Part shown: one piece after another, positions 40,761-52,860 of the stretch
Numbering within the stretch: the first letter of the stretch is position 1
How the letters are laid out: the number at the start of each line of letters is the position of its first letter
NCBI GenBank assembly: GCA_964019415.1
Contig: OZ025879.1
Span: forward strand, 4,764,637 to 4,828,636
DNA from: Ianthella basta
Lineage: Eukaryota; Porifera; Demospongiae; Verongiida; Ianthellidae
Length of the DNA stretch: 64,000 bases
Direction: 5' to 3'
Made by a program: the position numbers and the translations under genes
The notes under the pieces: generated by a model
Told to the model about the DNA's origin: nothing
Databases searched by the model: none
What the model saw: the letters and a program-made list of their open reading frames with translations, nothing else

Positions 40761-41292
40761 GCTGATGCCTCATGATGAACATTGTTTTGGGTCCTCTGCC
40801 ATCAATTGGCATACAGACGCAACCAACAATTTCACTGTCGTAACCATGCATATTGAATCTCTTTTCCCGTCCCCACCATTTGTCCTGTCACATCTATGCC
40901 ACATTGCCTTGTTTGGTACCATTATCACTAATGACGATGCCTGGATTGGGGTCAAATTGATTGATTGATATCTCATACACCAGTCCCAACATTGTGATCA
41001 GCTAGAGTTGTTCCAGTAATCATTGACATAAGATGTCTAGCCACTCAGAAGTGTTCAAGTTGACAAACAAGTGTGTCTGAGGGTAGAGAGAGCAGACACA
41101 GACACAGAAGGCAATTGATTACCATAAGCGTCAATCTACACTTGATTAGTTACACCAGGCAGTGCCATTGTTACAACTTGGTCCAGCTGTAATGCACACC
41201 ACAATCAGTTAACCTTTCCTTGAAGTGACAGACTGTAACTTAGCTTCACATATAAATATAGCTGAATCAATTAAAATGATGCAACTACATAC
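40761..41292 (+). repeat. Spacer upstream of G5
   Basis: Same block as upstream of G4 (30001-30535) and G7 (54000-54477). No gene. Confidence 0.8.
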
Positions 41293-41360
41293 GTATGTAT
41301 ATATATATATATATGCATATGCAATTTGCAGACAAGGCCAGGCTATACGTGTGGGTTGCC
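41293..41360 (+). promoter_or_regulatory. Probable core promoter and leader of G5
   Basis: (TA)n tract followed by gcagacaaggccaggctata and the ATG at 41361. The open frame continues upstream to an ATG at 41295 inside the TA tract, but that would place MYIYIYMHM ahead of the signal peptide, so 41361 is preferred. Confidence 0.4.
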
Positions 41361-43547
41361 ATGAGCTCTGGAAACCATACAGTCCTGTTGGTTATCGCCC
41401 TCGGATGTTGGGCCCTTACAACACTGTCGTCAGCAACCTCACCACACCTGAAAACCAGTACTTGTGAAGTGGACTACTTCACCTGCGATTTGCCCTATAG
41501 TGACTACTTCTGCCGGTGTGACGAGCAGCTGTGTACACAGTTTGGCGACTGCTGTGCCGAATCAAATTACACTCACAATACTGCTGGTATGGAGTTTGCC
41601 TGCATATCCACATCTATTCTGAGGCGTCGTAGAGCAGCAGCATTTTTTATGATTGCTTCCTGTCCCAAGCGTCAGTCAGTCAGTGAAGTAACAAATAGTG
41701 TTGCAAATCTCTGTGAAGCACAGTCGCTCTCCAGCCCACCCATCAGTGACAACAGGACAGGGTTGGTCTACAGAAACAAGTACTGTGCTCATTGCCATGG
41801 TGTGCCTGAGAAGGAGCAGATATCATGGCCATCACTGTGGCTTTGTGAAAACAGACTTAACGAGACGTTCATTGAAGGCAACCTAACAATTGATGTCGGA
41901 CTTCTGTTGTCTTTCTGTGATGTGTTAATTTTTATGCAGCCAGAAAGTGTGCTTCTCAGTTTGCCATTACCTCCAAGACAGTGTGATGAAAGAGTGACTT
42001 ACACCTGCCAACCACCTCCTGGAACTGACACATCATCCGCAGAGTACAGGGAATTGAGAGAGCTATGTAGGGATGAACTGGTTGACATCAGGATTACTGA
42101 GTCTAGTAATACCACACTGTACAAGAATGAGTTTTGTACCCTTTGCAGTACGTTTGGGCAGGATCAGAAGATTCTTTGCCCCGTGCAGCCAGAAAGGTTA
42201 CCAGGTCCTACTCTCCCATTTATGCCAAATACGTTTGCAATATTTCTGGATGTAACAAGAAGTGGGAAGGTTGTGATTGCCAGTGAGGACATAGTGGTAA
42301 CATCAACTGTTGAGCAATCTTGTGGAGAAGGACAGGTCTTTGATGTGTACAGTAATGTATGCCGTGAAGCACTCTGCCTACCTGGATACACCTACAATGG
42401 AACAGCTTGCTTATTGCTTTTCCAAAACTGCACACTGATAGCACTGAATGCCACAGAGTATGAAACAATTAATGTTCAAACCATCTTTTGGATTGCACTG
42501 GAACAGAATGTGAGTGTGCAGGGGTACACTTCTGAGGGGAATCCACTTGTTTGCACTAACTTCACTTCTGACTTCAACACAACAGTTAACGAGACTATTA
42601 CTAGAACACTGTATGAATATCCACCAGCATTTGCCATTCTCAGCTACCTAGGTCTCTCAGCAGATGTTGTTGCTGCTGCCATCTTGCTCTTCACCTATGC
42701 TGCATTTGCTGAGATGAGGACCTTCTATGGCAAGCTCTTTATGAACTTTGTTCTTGTGCTCCTCCTGGGAGACCTGACCTTTCTGCTTGGTTCAACTGTG
42801 TATGCAGTGAGTCTGGAGGATGTGGTATGCCAGGTGGTGGCCATTCTACTGCACTACCTGTTCCTTGCCCGCTTTGTGTGGATGTCACTCCTGTCGCTAA
42901 ATGTGGCACGTCACTTTTACCATGCAATGAAGTTCATTGTCAATGAAGAAAGAGAGAGCTGGCACTACCTCATGTTGTACATGGCAGCAGGTTGGCTGTC
43001 TCCTCTACTGGTTCTCATTGTTATAGTACCAGTGAACTATGCCATCCCAGGAGCAGTGGACTATGGTGTGGATGGATTGTGTTGGATGAACCAGACACTG
43101 GCGATCATCATTAGTTTCATTGTCCCTATTAGCATCTGCATTCTGTTTAGTACCGGTGCTTTTGCATTTGTGTGCTTCATCTTGTTGCAGCTATGTAGGT
43201 CTCAGGAGAGTAAGGAACTGAAACACCAGACTGGTTCTCGTGATTTTCGAGTCTTGATTGCTGTGTATTGTATTACGGGAGTAACATGGGTGTTTGGATT
43301 CCTGGCTGTAATAGACTCCATCCTATCTTGGGCATGGTACCTCTTCATCATACTCAACACCACTCAAGCTGTGTTCCTGACACTGGCCTATGTGTGTACA
43401 GCCAAGGTGCTACGGCTCTATCACACTGCATTTGCAAAGTGGTTTCCGTGTGGAAGTAAATACCAAAAGACCACACATGTCCCAGGACGCCAACCGCAAA
43501 ACCATGCAAACTGGAATCTCAAAGCAAAAAGAAATGCATGTGTTTAA
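41361..43547 (+). CDS. Receptor G5: somatomedin-B-like plus class-B 7TM receptor, intronless
   Basis: 728 residues, one exon; signal peptide MSSGNHTVLLVIALGCWALT. Somatomedin-B module CDLPYSDYFCRCDEQLC as in G4. The segment after it is shortened and basic (SILRRRRAAAFFMIASC) compared with NEERSVNTIAYFMIASC in G2. The linker is PERLPGPTLPFMPNTF. From TM5 on it is of the G7 type (LCRSQESKELKHQTGSRDF) rather than the G2-G4 type. All seven TM segments, EDVVCQV, GLCWMN and TWVFGFL are present. The tail is short (about 40 residues after TM7) and ends LKAKRNACV. A poly(A) signal follows about 100 bases later. Confidence 0.9.
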   Translation: MSSGNHTVLLVIALGCWALTTLSSATSPHLKTSTCEVDYFTCDLPYSDYFCRCDEQLCTQFGDCCAESNYTHNTAGMEFACISTSILRRRRAAAFFMIASCPKRQSVSEVTNSVANLCEAQSLSSPPISDNRTGLVYRNKYCAHCHGVPEKEQISWPSLWLCENRLNETFIEGNLTIDVGLLLSFCDVLIFMQPESVLLSLPLPPRQCDERVTYTCQPPPGTDTSSAEYRELRELCRDELVDIRITESSNTTLYKNEFCTLCSTFGQDQKILCPVQPERLPGPTLPFMPNTFAIFLDVTRSGKVVIASEDIVVTSTVEQSCGEGQVFDVYSNVCREALCLPGYTYNGTACLLLFQNCTLIALNATEYETINVQTIFWIALEQNVSVQGYTSEGNPLVCTNFTSDFNTTVNETITRTLYEYPPAFAILSYLGLSADVVAAAILLFTYAAFAEMRTFYGKLFMNFVLVLLLGDLTFLLGSTVYAVSLEDVVCQVVAILLHYLFLARFVWMSLLSLNVARHFYHAMKFIVNEERESWHYLMLYMAAGWLSPLLVLIVIVPVNYAIPGAVDYGVDGLCWMNQTLAIIISFIVPISICILFSTGAFAFVCFILLQLCRSQESKELKHQTGSRDFRVLIAVYCITGVTWVFGFLAVIDSILSWAWYLFIILNTTQAVFLTLAYVCTAKVLRLYHTAFAKWFPCGSKYQKTTHVPGRQPQNHANWNLKAKRNACV

Positions 43548-43643
43548 TAGCGCAGCATGCTAGAACCACTTAGCCACCTGCCAAAGTTATTTATTCATGT
43601 ATAGCTGCATATTTGTGATTGTATGTCATTATAAGAATAGAAA

Positions 43644-43649
43644 AATAAA
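43644..43649 (+). terminator. Poly(A) signal AATAAA for G5
   Basis: AATAAA 97 bases after the G5 stop, followed by a t-rich stretch (gttttctgc). Fits a 3' end. Confidence 0.5.
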
Positions 43650-44243
43650 GTTTTCTGCAAAAATAGCAAGGATGTAGGGATAACATACAGTACAGCAACA
43701 AGTAAAGGCTGTTACACAGTGAAGCATTAACCATTGTCCCGACATCAAAGAATGTCGACTGCACTGCACACATAGTCCCACATCCTTGAATGTGGGGACC
43801 ATGCATGATTAATGCTCCACTGCAGCTGCGTAACAACCTTTATTAATTTGTTTCTGTTCTTTGTTGTGCCATGTGGTGGGAGCTTAGTGCTTGTTACTGT
43901 GACCTGTGGATAGGAGGGAGAAGAGACGTACACATTGCATGCATTAAGCATGAAAGCAATATAATGTGTATTACTTGTGGTGTGTGTGTGGTGAGTCAGT
44001 TGAGTGGGAATATCGTAGCGCAGACAAAGGAAGATACACAGCTGTACACTAAAGCTACTGCAATCAAGTGACTTGAATTTAGTATGGAATGTGTGGAGAG
44101 GGGAGCACAGTGATTGTGCATGCATGTACCATGCACAGACTGCACACATTGGTATAGCTTCAAATCAGTTTAGTCTTGCCGCTGAAATTGCGTGGGGAGC
44201 ATGCAGCAGTGAAGTGAAGTGTAGCTACAATTGTAAATTTTTT
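43650..44243. other. Spacer, no gene seen
   Basis: No exon, RNA gene or repeat family supported. It differs from the spacers elsewhere in the array, so the tandem unit stops at G5. Confidence 0.4.
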
Positions 44244-44623
44244 AGGGGCTGCCGCAGGCAGCCCCTATATTGTTTTCCAATTGACGTTTTCATATGGCTT
44301 CATGTTACGGATATATATATATATATAATACGCCAACCTACGGTTGTGCGTCAATGCTTACATTTATATTGAATGTATTGGGCGAAGTATTGGGTATAGG
44401 GAATTTATATTATCGGTCATTTTATTCGGCCGGAAGTAGACCGTGTGCGAGGCCAAGGGACTTTGAAAACCGGCTTCGAAACGACGTCTTAGCGAACTTT
44501 GGACGTTCTCTTCCGCCTCTGATCCTGGAACAGACTCCTACAGCACTTCTGGTCGACGGACAAAGAGACAGCTTTTAGACAGCGCCCAACAGGTCATCGA
44601 CTTCGCCCGCGCCTTCTTCGATA

Positions 44624-44820
44624 ATGGCCGCGCCCGCCTCGGAGGACTTCACTCCGCCGCCTGGAACAAATGACAGGAGTAACGTAGAAACTGGTGAGCG
44701 CCGTGATATGTTGACGCTAACATTCTTTAACCATTTCTAGCGTTGAAAAGCTTAGCTCGCAAAGTTGCCCTTCTAAATGCTCTTCAGAACCTGGCCCACG
44801 CGTACTGCGCTGTAGCAAAC
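44624..44820 (+). pseudogene. Captured 5' end of a host gene, two exons (copy B)
   Basis: Exon 44624-44693 starts with ATG; a 47-base intron 44694-44740 has gtgagc and ttctag borders; exon 44741-44820 is followed by gtacgt, a good donor. The spliced frame begins MAAPASEDFTPPPGTNDRSN, continues VETALKSLARKVALLNALQN, then LAHAYCAVAN. Helical, Ala/Leu-rich second exon. I do not recognise the parent. Because the intron is kept, the capture was at DNA level, not through mRNA. The same piece is in copy C, with the frame preserved. Confidence 0.6.
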
Positions 44821-44969
44821 GTACGTAGCTTTTGCCACCACAGACCACTAGCTACTCTGGCGACTGTGGGTTCCTTGGTACATTATATTTCTGTGAATAT
44901 TCACGGTAAATGCATGTGCTGTAAGCAGTCATGTGTCTGTCTTTGCTGGAGATTTCTCTGTGCATGTGT

Positions 44970-44971
44970 GG

Positions 44972-45002
<31 letters not shown>

Positions 45003-45061
45003 ATGTGTGTGTGGCCGGTGTGTGTGTGTGTATGTGTGTTTGCACATGTGTATGTGCGTGC

Positions 45062-45157
<96 letters not shown>

Positions 45158-45172
45158 ACATGTGTATGTGTG
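44970..45172 (+). repeat. (TG)n microsatellite inside copy B
   Basis: Interrupted gt tract; the equivalent tract in copy C (62377-62597) differs in length and interruptions. Confidence 0.95.
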
Positions 45173-45344
45173 TGTGTGGTCATGTAGCTATGTTTGGTGA
45201 CTAGTGGTGTATGTGTACTGTCACTGAGGTGTATGACACAATGTCATGTGTTACCAATCATGAGTGACAGAGCAGCGACCGAAGGGAGCAAGTATTTCGA
45301 GTTGGGGCGGCAGCCCCACGAGTTTTTTTAACTCGAAATACTTG

Positions 45345-46680
45345 TTGCACAGCATACAGGCAATAATTCTTCACACACAATGGCTTCAGAGATGTAGCCA
45401 TAATTCAGATTATTGGGATGAGCTCAAGCTTGATGCAGTGACAGATGCTGCAGGGACTTGACATAAGACAAAACGTTGTATCTGCACTGCCAGGAAAGGA
45501 GGATGGTCTGTGAGGGCTCATTCACTGATACTGGCTTCTTTGGTGAAGACTCAGTAAAATCATCCAGATTTCAGTAAGACCACCTACATAATTCTAAGCA
45601 AGGAACTGATCACTACGTAAAGTACACCCTCCCTTTAGTGTGACATTCACACTGACACCAGTAGCTATTCACACTGTTGTTCACAGTTATCATTCTGATA
45701 CGTAGATGAAGAAAAGTATTTCATACACGCAAAGACGGGAGTTTACTGTGAACCCTACAAGATTACAGTATACGCAAGTACTTAGCTACCCTGGACACAG
45801 CTTAGCTTGATGGCATATTATGTACAGTGGGAGGACCTACTCAAACTAAGTATACTAGTTTGAGCATTTAGTGCACCATGAAGTAGTTTGTGTCACCACC
45901 AACCATCCCACCAGGTGATATACTGTGTACTATGTATACTCAAATCCTCAAAGTAGAGTCCAAATCTGCAGTGAAATGTACCGGGGTACAGTGGCTATCA
46001 TTAGACTAAGTTAAGACTAAGTGAAGCCAATGTATTACCTTCCCTGACCTTCATGATAGCACGCAAATGAGTAAATGCATGAAGCATGCATGGAACACGC
46101 ATGAGTTGTGCATGGAATTGGCTTGAATTTCACCTAGAAAACTATGCACAGACCTGTGTCATGCATAGAACCTGCATGAAAAGTACTTCAAAGGTGTCCC
46201 AAATTCTTGTATGGTGCATGCATGTTACAGGTTTCAAGCATGGCCGGAAATTGCATGGTTCTACTTATTGCAGACTAGGGCATGCATAGTCACACAGGCC
46301 AATTCCATGCATGAATAGTCTGTCAGATGAATGTAACATGCATGCAGCAGGAGTATCAATTTGAGTAGAATACCTACAATATACTCCTATAGTAGAAAGA
46401 TCATCTGTTACTTAGTCACATTTTGTCACTCAGTGAGCATCTGTTGAAATACAGTGGGAATCTAGAAACACATAATCAGAGAGTGAAACGCTATGTACTG
46501 GCTCCATACAAGAGTGTAGTGAACACACTGTAGTGCTCAAGAGAACATGTACATATGTGCACGTAGGATCTTAAGGACCTGTCCACGCATTGTATGAATG
46601 CAGTGTCGAAAGTGGTACGTATGTACCCAACCAGTCCCATGTGTATATTGAGAATCACTGTAAGCATTAATTCATATTCC
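45345..46680. other. Spacer, no gene seen
   Basis: Many catgcatg words (46060-46340) but no supported exon or element. Confidence 0.4.
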
Positions 46681-46686
46681 ACTCAC

Positions 46687-46812
46687 TCCCACACACTATA
46701 TACTTTGAAGTTGGTGTGTGACCCAGTTGGCAGGTAACCACCTGATGGATCACAGAGAGCACCTTTGCCATGTATGAGAGTGCTCCAAACAAAGTGGAGT
46801 AAAATAACATGC
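46687..46812 (-). pseudogene. Duplicated exon, damaged copy
   Basis: Minus strand, acceptor cctctgcag, homologous to 47186-47306 (LFGALSYMAKVLSVIHQ). One base is missing in accatgccaactgg relative to the other copy (here acctgccaactgg), which shifts the frame. Flanking intron sequence is also duplicated, unit spacing about 490 bp. Confidence 0.45.
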
Positions 46813-47185
46813 CTGCAGAGGATAGAAATCCATAGGAGGATAAATGGCAGGGATTAGTGTAGGTGGGGAGATTCACAGGTAAGCTAGTGTTCATGTGTGT
46901 ATATGCATTAGAGAGCATCATCTATATTCACGAGAGCCAGCAAAAATCTCCCCTTCACTCCACACACACCTAGTTGTTGTTCTCCCTCGCACAAGGGAGA
47001 GGAGATGCACACATCTAATCTGGAACATGTGGCCCAGTGTTATTGGTATGGTACTGGAACCACTGACAATAAATCATATTACATGAAGCCATGGCTAGAA
47101 AGTGAGATGATGGTTATCTGTCACAGCCATATAGAAAGAAAAACAGAAGCCATGTAACATATACTCCCCCACACAGTCCACTCAC

Positions 47186-47306
47186 ACCCACAAACTGTAT
47201 TTTGAAGTTGGTGTGTGCCCCAGTTGGCATGGTAACCTCCTGATGGATCACAGAGAGAACATTTGTCATGTTTGAGAGTGCTCCAAACAAAGCGAAGAGA
47301 ACACAC
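47186..47306 (-). CDS. Possible exon of an unrecognised minus-strand gene
   Basis: Minus strand, acceptor cctctgcag and donor gtgagt, reading CVLFALFGALSNMTNVLSVI then HQEVTMPTGAHTNFKIQFVG. The frame is open through both splice sites and the sequence looks coding. No family recognised, and no neighbouring exons were identified, so it could be an orphaned exon. Confidence 0.4.
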
Positions 47307-47552
47307 CTGCAGAGGATGGAAGATCTGATGGTAGGGATTTGTATAGGTGGGGATATTCACAGGTAGGTGGTCATGTGTGCATATATATGTGTTAGTGAGC
47401 ATCACCTTAAATCATGAGAGCCAGCAAAAATTTCCCTTCCCCTCGAGCTTCCTGCACACCTAATTGTTGATCTCCCACACAAGGAAGAGGAGATGCACAT
47501 GAATGCAATGGACCATTAACATGCATGCACATGGGTGAATACCCTGAGTAGG

Positions 47553-48560
<1,008 letters not shown>

Positions 48561-48689
48561 TTGTTAGAGTACAAGTCACCTGAATCCCGCAAACTGCACG
48601 TGCAATTTCAGTTTTGTCAACACTAACTCAATCTTGCAGTAGTAAGTCCAGAGCGGCAATTATTGTGCAAGGCTTCTCTTTTTTAACCA

Positions 48690-48786
48690 TTGCTAACTAG
48701 GATTTCGCTGACCTTATATAGTACACTGAGAAATACCATATTTCGTTGAAGAAGACACAAGCAAGAGGCCAGTGCAGGAGATCACA
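48690..48786 (+). promoter_or_regulatory. Upstream/leader block of G6
   Basis: From ttgctaactaggatttcg to the ATG this block is repeated upstream of G8 (63640-63736), sharing gatttcgctgacctta, agtacactgagaaatacc and gaagaagacacaagcaag. It differs from the G4/G5/G7 leader, so the array has at least two promoter types. Confidence 0.45.
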
Positions 48787-51006
48787 ATGACAGTCGCTGC
48801 TGTACATAGTACCGTGTTCATGATTCTTATCCTCACGATTGGGCACTATATCCCAAATTCCTTCTCTTCACCCACGACACTATCTCAGGGAAATTGTGCG
48901 GGGTATAATTTCACCTGCTCCTTTAATCGCTACGTTTGTCAATGTGACGAGCAGCTGTGTAAGCAGTTTGGCGACTGCTGTGCCGAATTACAGTACACTC
49001 AAAGTACCACTGGCCCGGAATTTACCTGCGTGTCGATGTCTGTTCTGAAAGAGGGGAGAGATGTAAGCACAGTAGCATACTTTATGATTGCTTCCTGTCC
49101 CGAAAGTCAGTCAGACAGTGAAATAATGAAAGGACTAGCAGAGCTGTGTGAAGCACAGTCACTCTCCAGCCCACCCATCAGTGACAACAGGACAGGGTTG
49201 GTCTACAGAAACAAGTACTGTGCTCAGTGCCATGGTGTGCCTGAGAAGGAGCAGATATCATGGCCATCACAGTGGCGCTGTAAATTAGCCCTCAGAAAGG
49301 CCTTCGAAGAAGGAAATGCAACAATTGACATTGCACTGTTGTTAGACTCCTGTAGATTGTCGCGTTACACACAACCATTAAGTGCAAACAGTTTACCACT
49401 ACTTCCAAGGACCTGTGACCCACGGGTGGTGTACACCTGCCAGCCACCTCCTGGAGCCGATACCTCCACTGCAGAGTACAGGGCATTGAGGCATCTATGT
49501 AGAAGTCAGCTGGTCAACATTAGTACAACTGTTCAAGAGACACTGTACAAAAATGAGTTTTGTGCTCTTTGCAGTACATTCGGACAAAGATTGAGGATAT
49601 TTTGCCCTAAAGACCCAGCCAAAGATATGCATGGAAGCCCAAGTGCACCAGCTACGGTTACTTATCCACCAACTATGGCTACTAAGTCTTATCCGAGATT
49701 CCCCGGTACACCAAACACCTTTACATTATTTCTTGACATTACAGGCAGTGGGAAGGTTGTGATTGCCAGTGAGGACATAGTGGTAACATCACCTGTTGAG
49801 CAATCTTGTGGAGAAGGACAGGTCTTTGATGTGTTTAGTAATGTGTGCCGTGAAGAACTCTGCCAACCTGGATACACCTACAATGGAACAGCTTGTCTGC
49901 TGGTAAGTACTGAGTGTGCATTGATAGCATTGAATGCCACCGAGTACCAAACAGTAAGCAATGCAACCATATTTTGGAAGGCACAGGAGCAGAATGTGAG
50001 TGTGCGTGGTTACAGTACTGAGGGGAACCCACTTGTTTGCACCAACTTCACTTCCGAATTCAACACAACAGTTAATGAAACTATTACTAGACCTCTGTAT
50101 GGCTACCCACCAGCATTTGCCATTCTCAGCTACCTTGGTCTCTCAGTAGATGTTGTTGCGGCTGCCATATTGCTCTTCACCTATGCTGTATTTGCTGAGA
50201 TGAGGACCTTCTATGGCAAGCTCTTTATGAACTTTGTTCTTGTGTTCCTCCTGGGAGACCTGACCTTTCTGTTTGGTTCAGCTGTGTATGCAGTGAGTCT
50301 GGAAGATGTGGTATGCCAGGTGGTGGCCATTCTACTGCACTACCTGTTCCTTGCCCGTTTTGTGTGGATGTCACTTCTGTCACTGAATGTGGCACGTCAC
50401 TTTTACCATGCAATGAAGTTCATTGTCAATGAAGAAAGAGAGAGCTGGCACTACCTCGTCTTGTACATGGCAGCAGGTTGGCTGTCTCCTCTACTGGTTC
50501 TCATTGTCACAGTACCTGTGAACTATGCCATCCCAGGAGCAGTGGGTTATGGTGTAGATGGGCTGTGTTGGATGAACCATGGTGTAACAGTCATTGTGAG
50601 CTTCATTGTCCCTCTATCATTCTGTATTCTGTTCACTACAGCAGTGTTTGTATTTGTGTGCACTATCCTGTTGAAGCTGCATCAGTCAGAGGAGAGTGGG
50701 GACCTAAAGCACAAGACTAGTTCTCATAACTGTCGCGTGTTGGTTGCCATATTTTGCATTACAGGAGCAATGTGGGTGTTTGGATTCCTTGCTCTGATAG
50801 ACTCCACCCTGTCTTGGGCATGGTACCCCTACATCATACTCAACACCACTCAAGCTGTGTACATGACACTGGCCTATGTGTGCACAGCTAAAGTGCTGCG
50901 GCTATATCGCACTGCTCTGTCAGGGACATTTCAGAAATGTCGAAGGAAGCACTTGACTACTGTACTGTCAATGTTTTCCTCCAAACGTGTGCCGACAGGC
51001 AGTTGA
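48787..51006 (+). CDS. Receptor G6: somatomedin-B-like plus class-B 7TM receptor, intronless
   Basis: 739 residues, one exon; ATG at 48787 begins MTVAAVHSTVFMILILTIGH, a signal peptide unrelated to those of G2 to G5. Somatomedin-B module CAGYNFTCSFNRYVCQCDEQ LCKQFGDCC. The ectodomain is clearly diverged and has a Pro/Ser/Thr-rich linker at about residues 275-308 (SPSAPATVTYPPTMATKSYP) not seen in the others. From TM1 through TM4 it is again almost identical to G2-G7; TM5-TM6 is a third version (LLKLHQSEESGDLKHKTSSH). Tail ends KHLTTVLSMFSSKRVPTGS. Same 7TM cysteines, no GPS motif. Its sister G8 starts at 63737. Confidence 0.9.
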   Translation: MTVAAVHSTVFMILILTIGHYIPNSFSSPTTLSQGNCAGYNFTCSFNRYVCQCDEQLCKQFGDCCAELQYTQSTTGPEFTCVSMSVLKEGRDVSTVAYFMIASCPESQSDSEIMKGLAELCEAQSLSSPPISDNRTGLVYRNKYCAQCHGVPEKEQISWPSQWRCKLALRKAFEEGNATIDIALLLDSCRLSRYTQPLSANSLPLLPRTCDPRVVYTCQPPPGADTSTAEYRALRHLCRSQLVNISTTVQETLYKNEFCALCSTFGQRLRIFCPKDPAKDMHGSPSAPATVTYPPTMATKSYPRFPGTPNTFTLFLDITGSGKVVIASEDIVVTSPVEQSCGEGQVFDVFSNVCREELCQPGYTYNGTACLLVSTECALIALNATEYQTVSNATIFWKAQEQNVSVRGYSTEGNPLVCTNFTSEFNTTVNETITRPLYGYPPAFAILSYLGLSVDVVAAAILLFTYAVFAEMRTFYGKLFMNFVLVFLLGDLTFLFGSAVYAVSLEDVVCQVVAILLHYLFLARFVWMSLLSLNVARHFYHAMKFIVNEERESWHYLVLYMAAGWLSPLLVLIVTVPVNYAIPGAVGYGVDGLCWMNHGVTVIVSFIVPLSFCILFTTAVFVFVCTILLKLHQSEESGDLKHKTSSHNCRVLVAIFCITGAMWVFGFLALIDSTLSWAWYPYIILNTTQAVYMTLAYVCTAKVLRLYRTALSGTFQKCRRKHLTTVLSMFSSKRVPTGS

Positions 51007-51301
51007 CTTGAATATTTCGTTGAGTTACACATACCGCTATATCTGGTTCGACTACTTATTTCAGTTATATTTCTAGTTAAGCTTAATATGTTTCAGTTGC
51101 ATTTTATTATTATTGTTAATAGTATATTAGACAGTACATACGTAGAATGTACACACATACAATGAGCTGTAATATGTATGTTGTACAATTGTATCTAAGT
51201 TATAAATTAAAAATAATAATAATGATTAATTCACAGTAAAGTCTTGATTAATTACTAGCACTGAATTAGGGCAGTGCCTAGAACCATGCACTATTAAAAT
51301 A

Positions 51302-51600
51302 GAATACTGAACAGAGAGAGAGCTATGCAGAGACGAACTGGTTGACATCAGGATTACTGAGTCTAGTAATATCACATTGTACAAGAATGAGTTTTGTGCT
51401 GTTTGTAGTACATTTAGACAGGAATTGCAGATTCTGTGCCCCTTGGAGCCACCACCTGAAGTAAGCACTTATATCCCCCCTCAGCCAACACCTTTGCTGT
51501 ATTTCTGGTCATTACTAGGCAGTGGGAAGGTTGTGATTGCCAGTAAGGATACAGTGGTAACATCAGCTGTTGGTGAGAATGGACTGTGGTGGATGGATAA
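51302..51600 (+). pseudogene. Receptor relic fragment (P7)
   Basis: Plus strand: ELCRDELVDIRITESSNIT, YKNEFCAVCSTFRQELQILC, SGKVVIASKDTVVTSAVG and then directly GENGLWWMDK, i.e. ectodomain joined to ECL2 with everything between deleted. Immediately followed, tail to tail, by the minus-strand relic P8. Confidence 0.8.
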
Positions 51601-52860
51601 GTGTCAAGGGCTCCAGTTCTGGAGAGGTTAAAATGACAAAGACTTACCGGGTCCAAGAGGTGGTGGTCTCTTCTGTAACAAAAAGAGAACAACCCCAAGA
51701 TTCCCGAGATACTGAAAATGGCAATCAGCAAACAGCAGCTTTGGAAACCAATCTTTTGTTCTCTATTCATATCTGATCTATGTACTTTGATCAAGAAAAA
51801 ACACAAGCAGAAAACCGTCTACATTGAACAGCATACAGATAGACAGAGGGACCATGAGGCTCTTGATGACAGTTTATGATGATATTAGAAATCAACTAAC
51901 ATAGCCCATTCGAACTATAACCTGGCTAAAGCTCCTGAGATGGCATAGTTTACTGGTGCTGTGACTTGAGAATCAGTACAGGAAACAGCCAACCAGCTGC
52001 CATGTACAAGGTGAGGTAACAGCATGTTTTCTTCTGCATCCCTGGAAATGAACTTCATTACATGGTAAAGTGACGTGCCACATTTAGTGACAGAAGTGAC
52101 ATCCACACAATTCGGGCAAGGAACAGGTAGTGCAGTAGAATGGCTTCCACCTGGCATACCACATCCTCCAGACTCACTGCATACACAGCTGAACCAAGCA
52201 GAAAGGTCAGGTCTCCCAGGAGGAGCACAAGAACAAAGTTCATAAAGAGCTTGCCATAGAAGGTCCGTATTTCAGCAAATGTAACATAGGTGAAGAGCAA
52301 ATAGTTTACAGGAACAATGCTTACTGCCAGTCCCAAGAAAACAAGAAAATATATAACAAATAGCACAACATACCCAAAAAGTGTCTTAGCAATAATTTCA
52401 TGAACTATAGTGAAAAGTTTGGATGTGAATTTATTTGTAATGAGGGGCTTCCCCTCAGATTTGTATCCCTGGCTACTCGCTTTCTGTTTCCATACAGTCC
52501 AAAAGACCAGTTGATTGTTAACAATTTGGTAGTCTGTGGCATTAATTGCTAGTAAGGTATAGTTAGGAAGTAATGGCAAGCAATGAATTTCACTATAGGT
52601 GTATCCATGTGGGCAGATTGTTTCATTGCACATCTTCTGTACATGTCAAAGACTTCTGCTTAACATGAGAGTTGTTATATACCTGAATACTAGTGCTATC
52701 GAAGACTAATATGCCACTTCCTCTCAAACTGAGAAGCAAAGCAGATGCATTTGATTGTGAAGGAATATGCAATACAACGAAATTAGGTTTGGGAGGACAC
52801 TGCAAACTTCCTTTGTCCACGATCGGGCTGCTGCAGAGAGCACAGTACTCATTTTCATAT
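51601..52860 (-). pseudogene. Receptor relic, gamma lineage (P8)
   Basis: Minus strand, the best kept gamma copy: ectodomain CPPKPNFVVLHIPSQSNA (52740-52800), ICPHGYTYSEIHCLPLLP with NATDYQIVNNQ (52500-52620), TM1 FLVFLGLAVSIVPVNYLLF, TM2 LLLGDLTFLLGSAVYAV and TM3 EDVVCQVEAILLHYLF open in one frame of 191 codons (52058-52633), then TM4 to TM6 at 51420-52060 with frameshifts (DMNREQKIGFQSCCLLIAIF). The TM2-TM3 part matches the canonical receptors far better than its ectodomain or TM5-TM6 do. Confidence 0.85.

Larger units (their letters stand above)
44244..45344 (+). mobile_element. Non-autonomous transposon with hairpin ends, copy B
   Basis: Left hairpin 44244-44266 (aggggctgccgcaggcagcc...), right compound hairpin 45289-45344 (arms caagtatttcgagtt / aactcgaaatacttg perfectly complementary, with ggggcggcagcccc inside). 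Adjacent to the left hairpin the tatattgttttc...catatggcttcatgtt block matches copies A and C. The body carries a captured two-exon gene start (44624-44820) and a long (TG)n tract. Copy C (61683-62728) matches along the whole body. Flanks show only TT as a possible target duplication. Confidence 0.8.
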
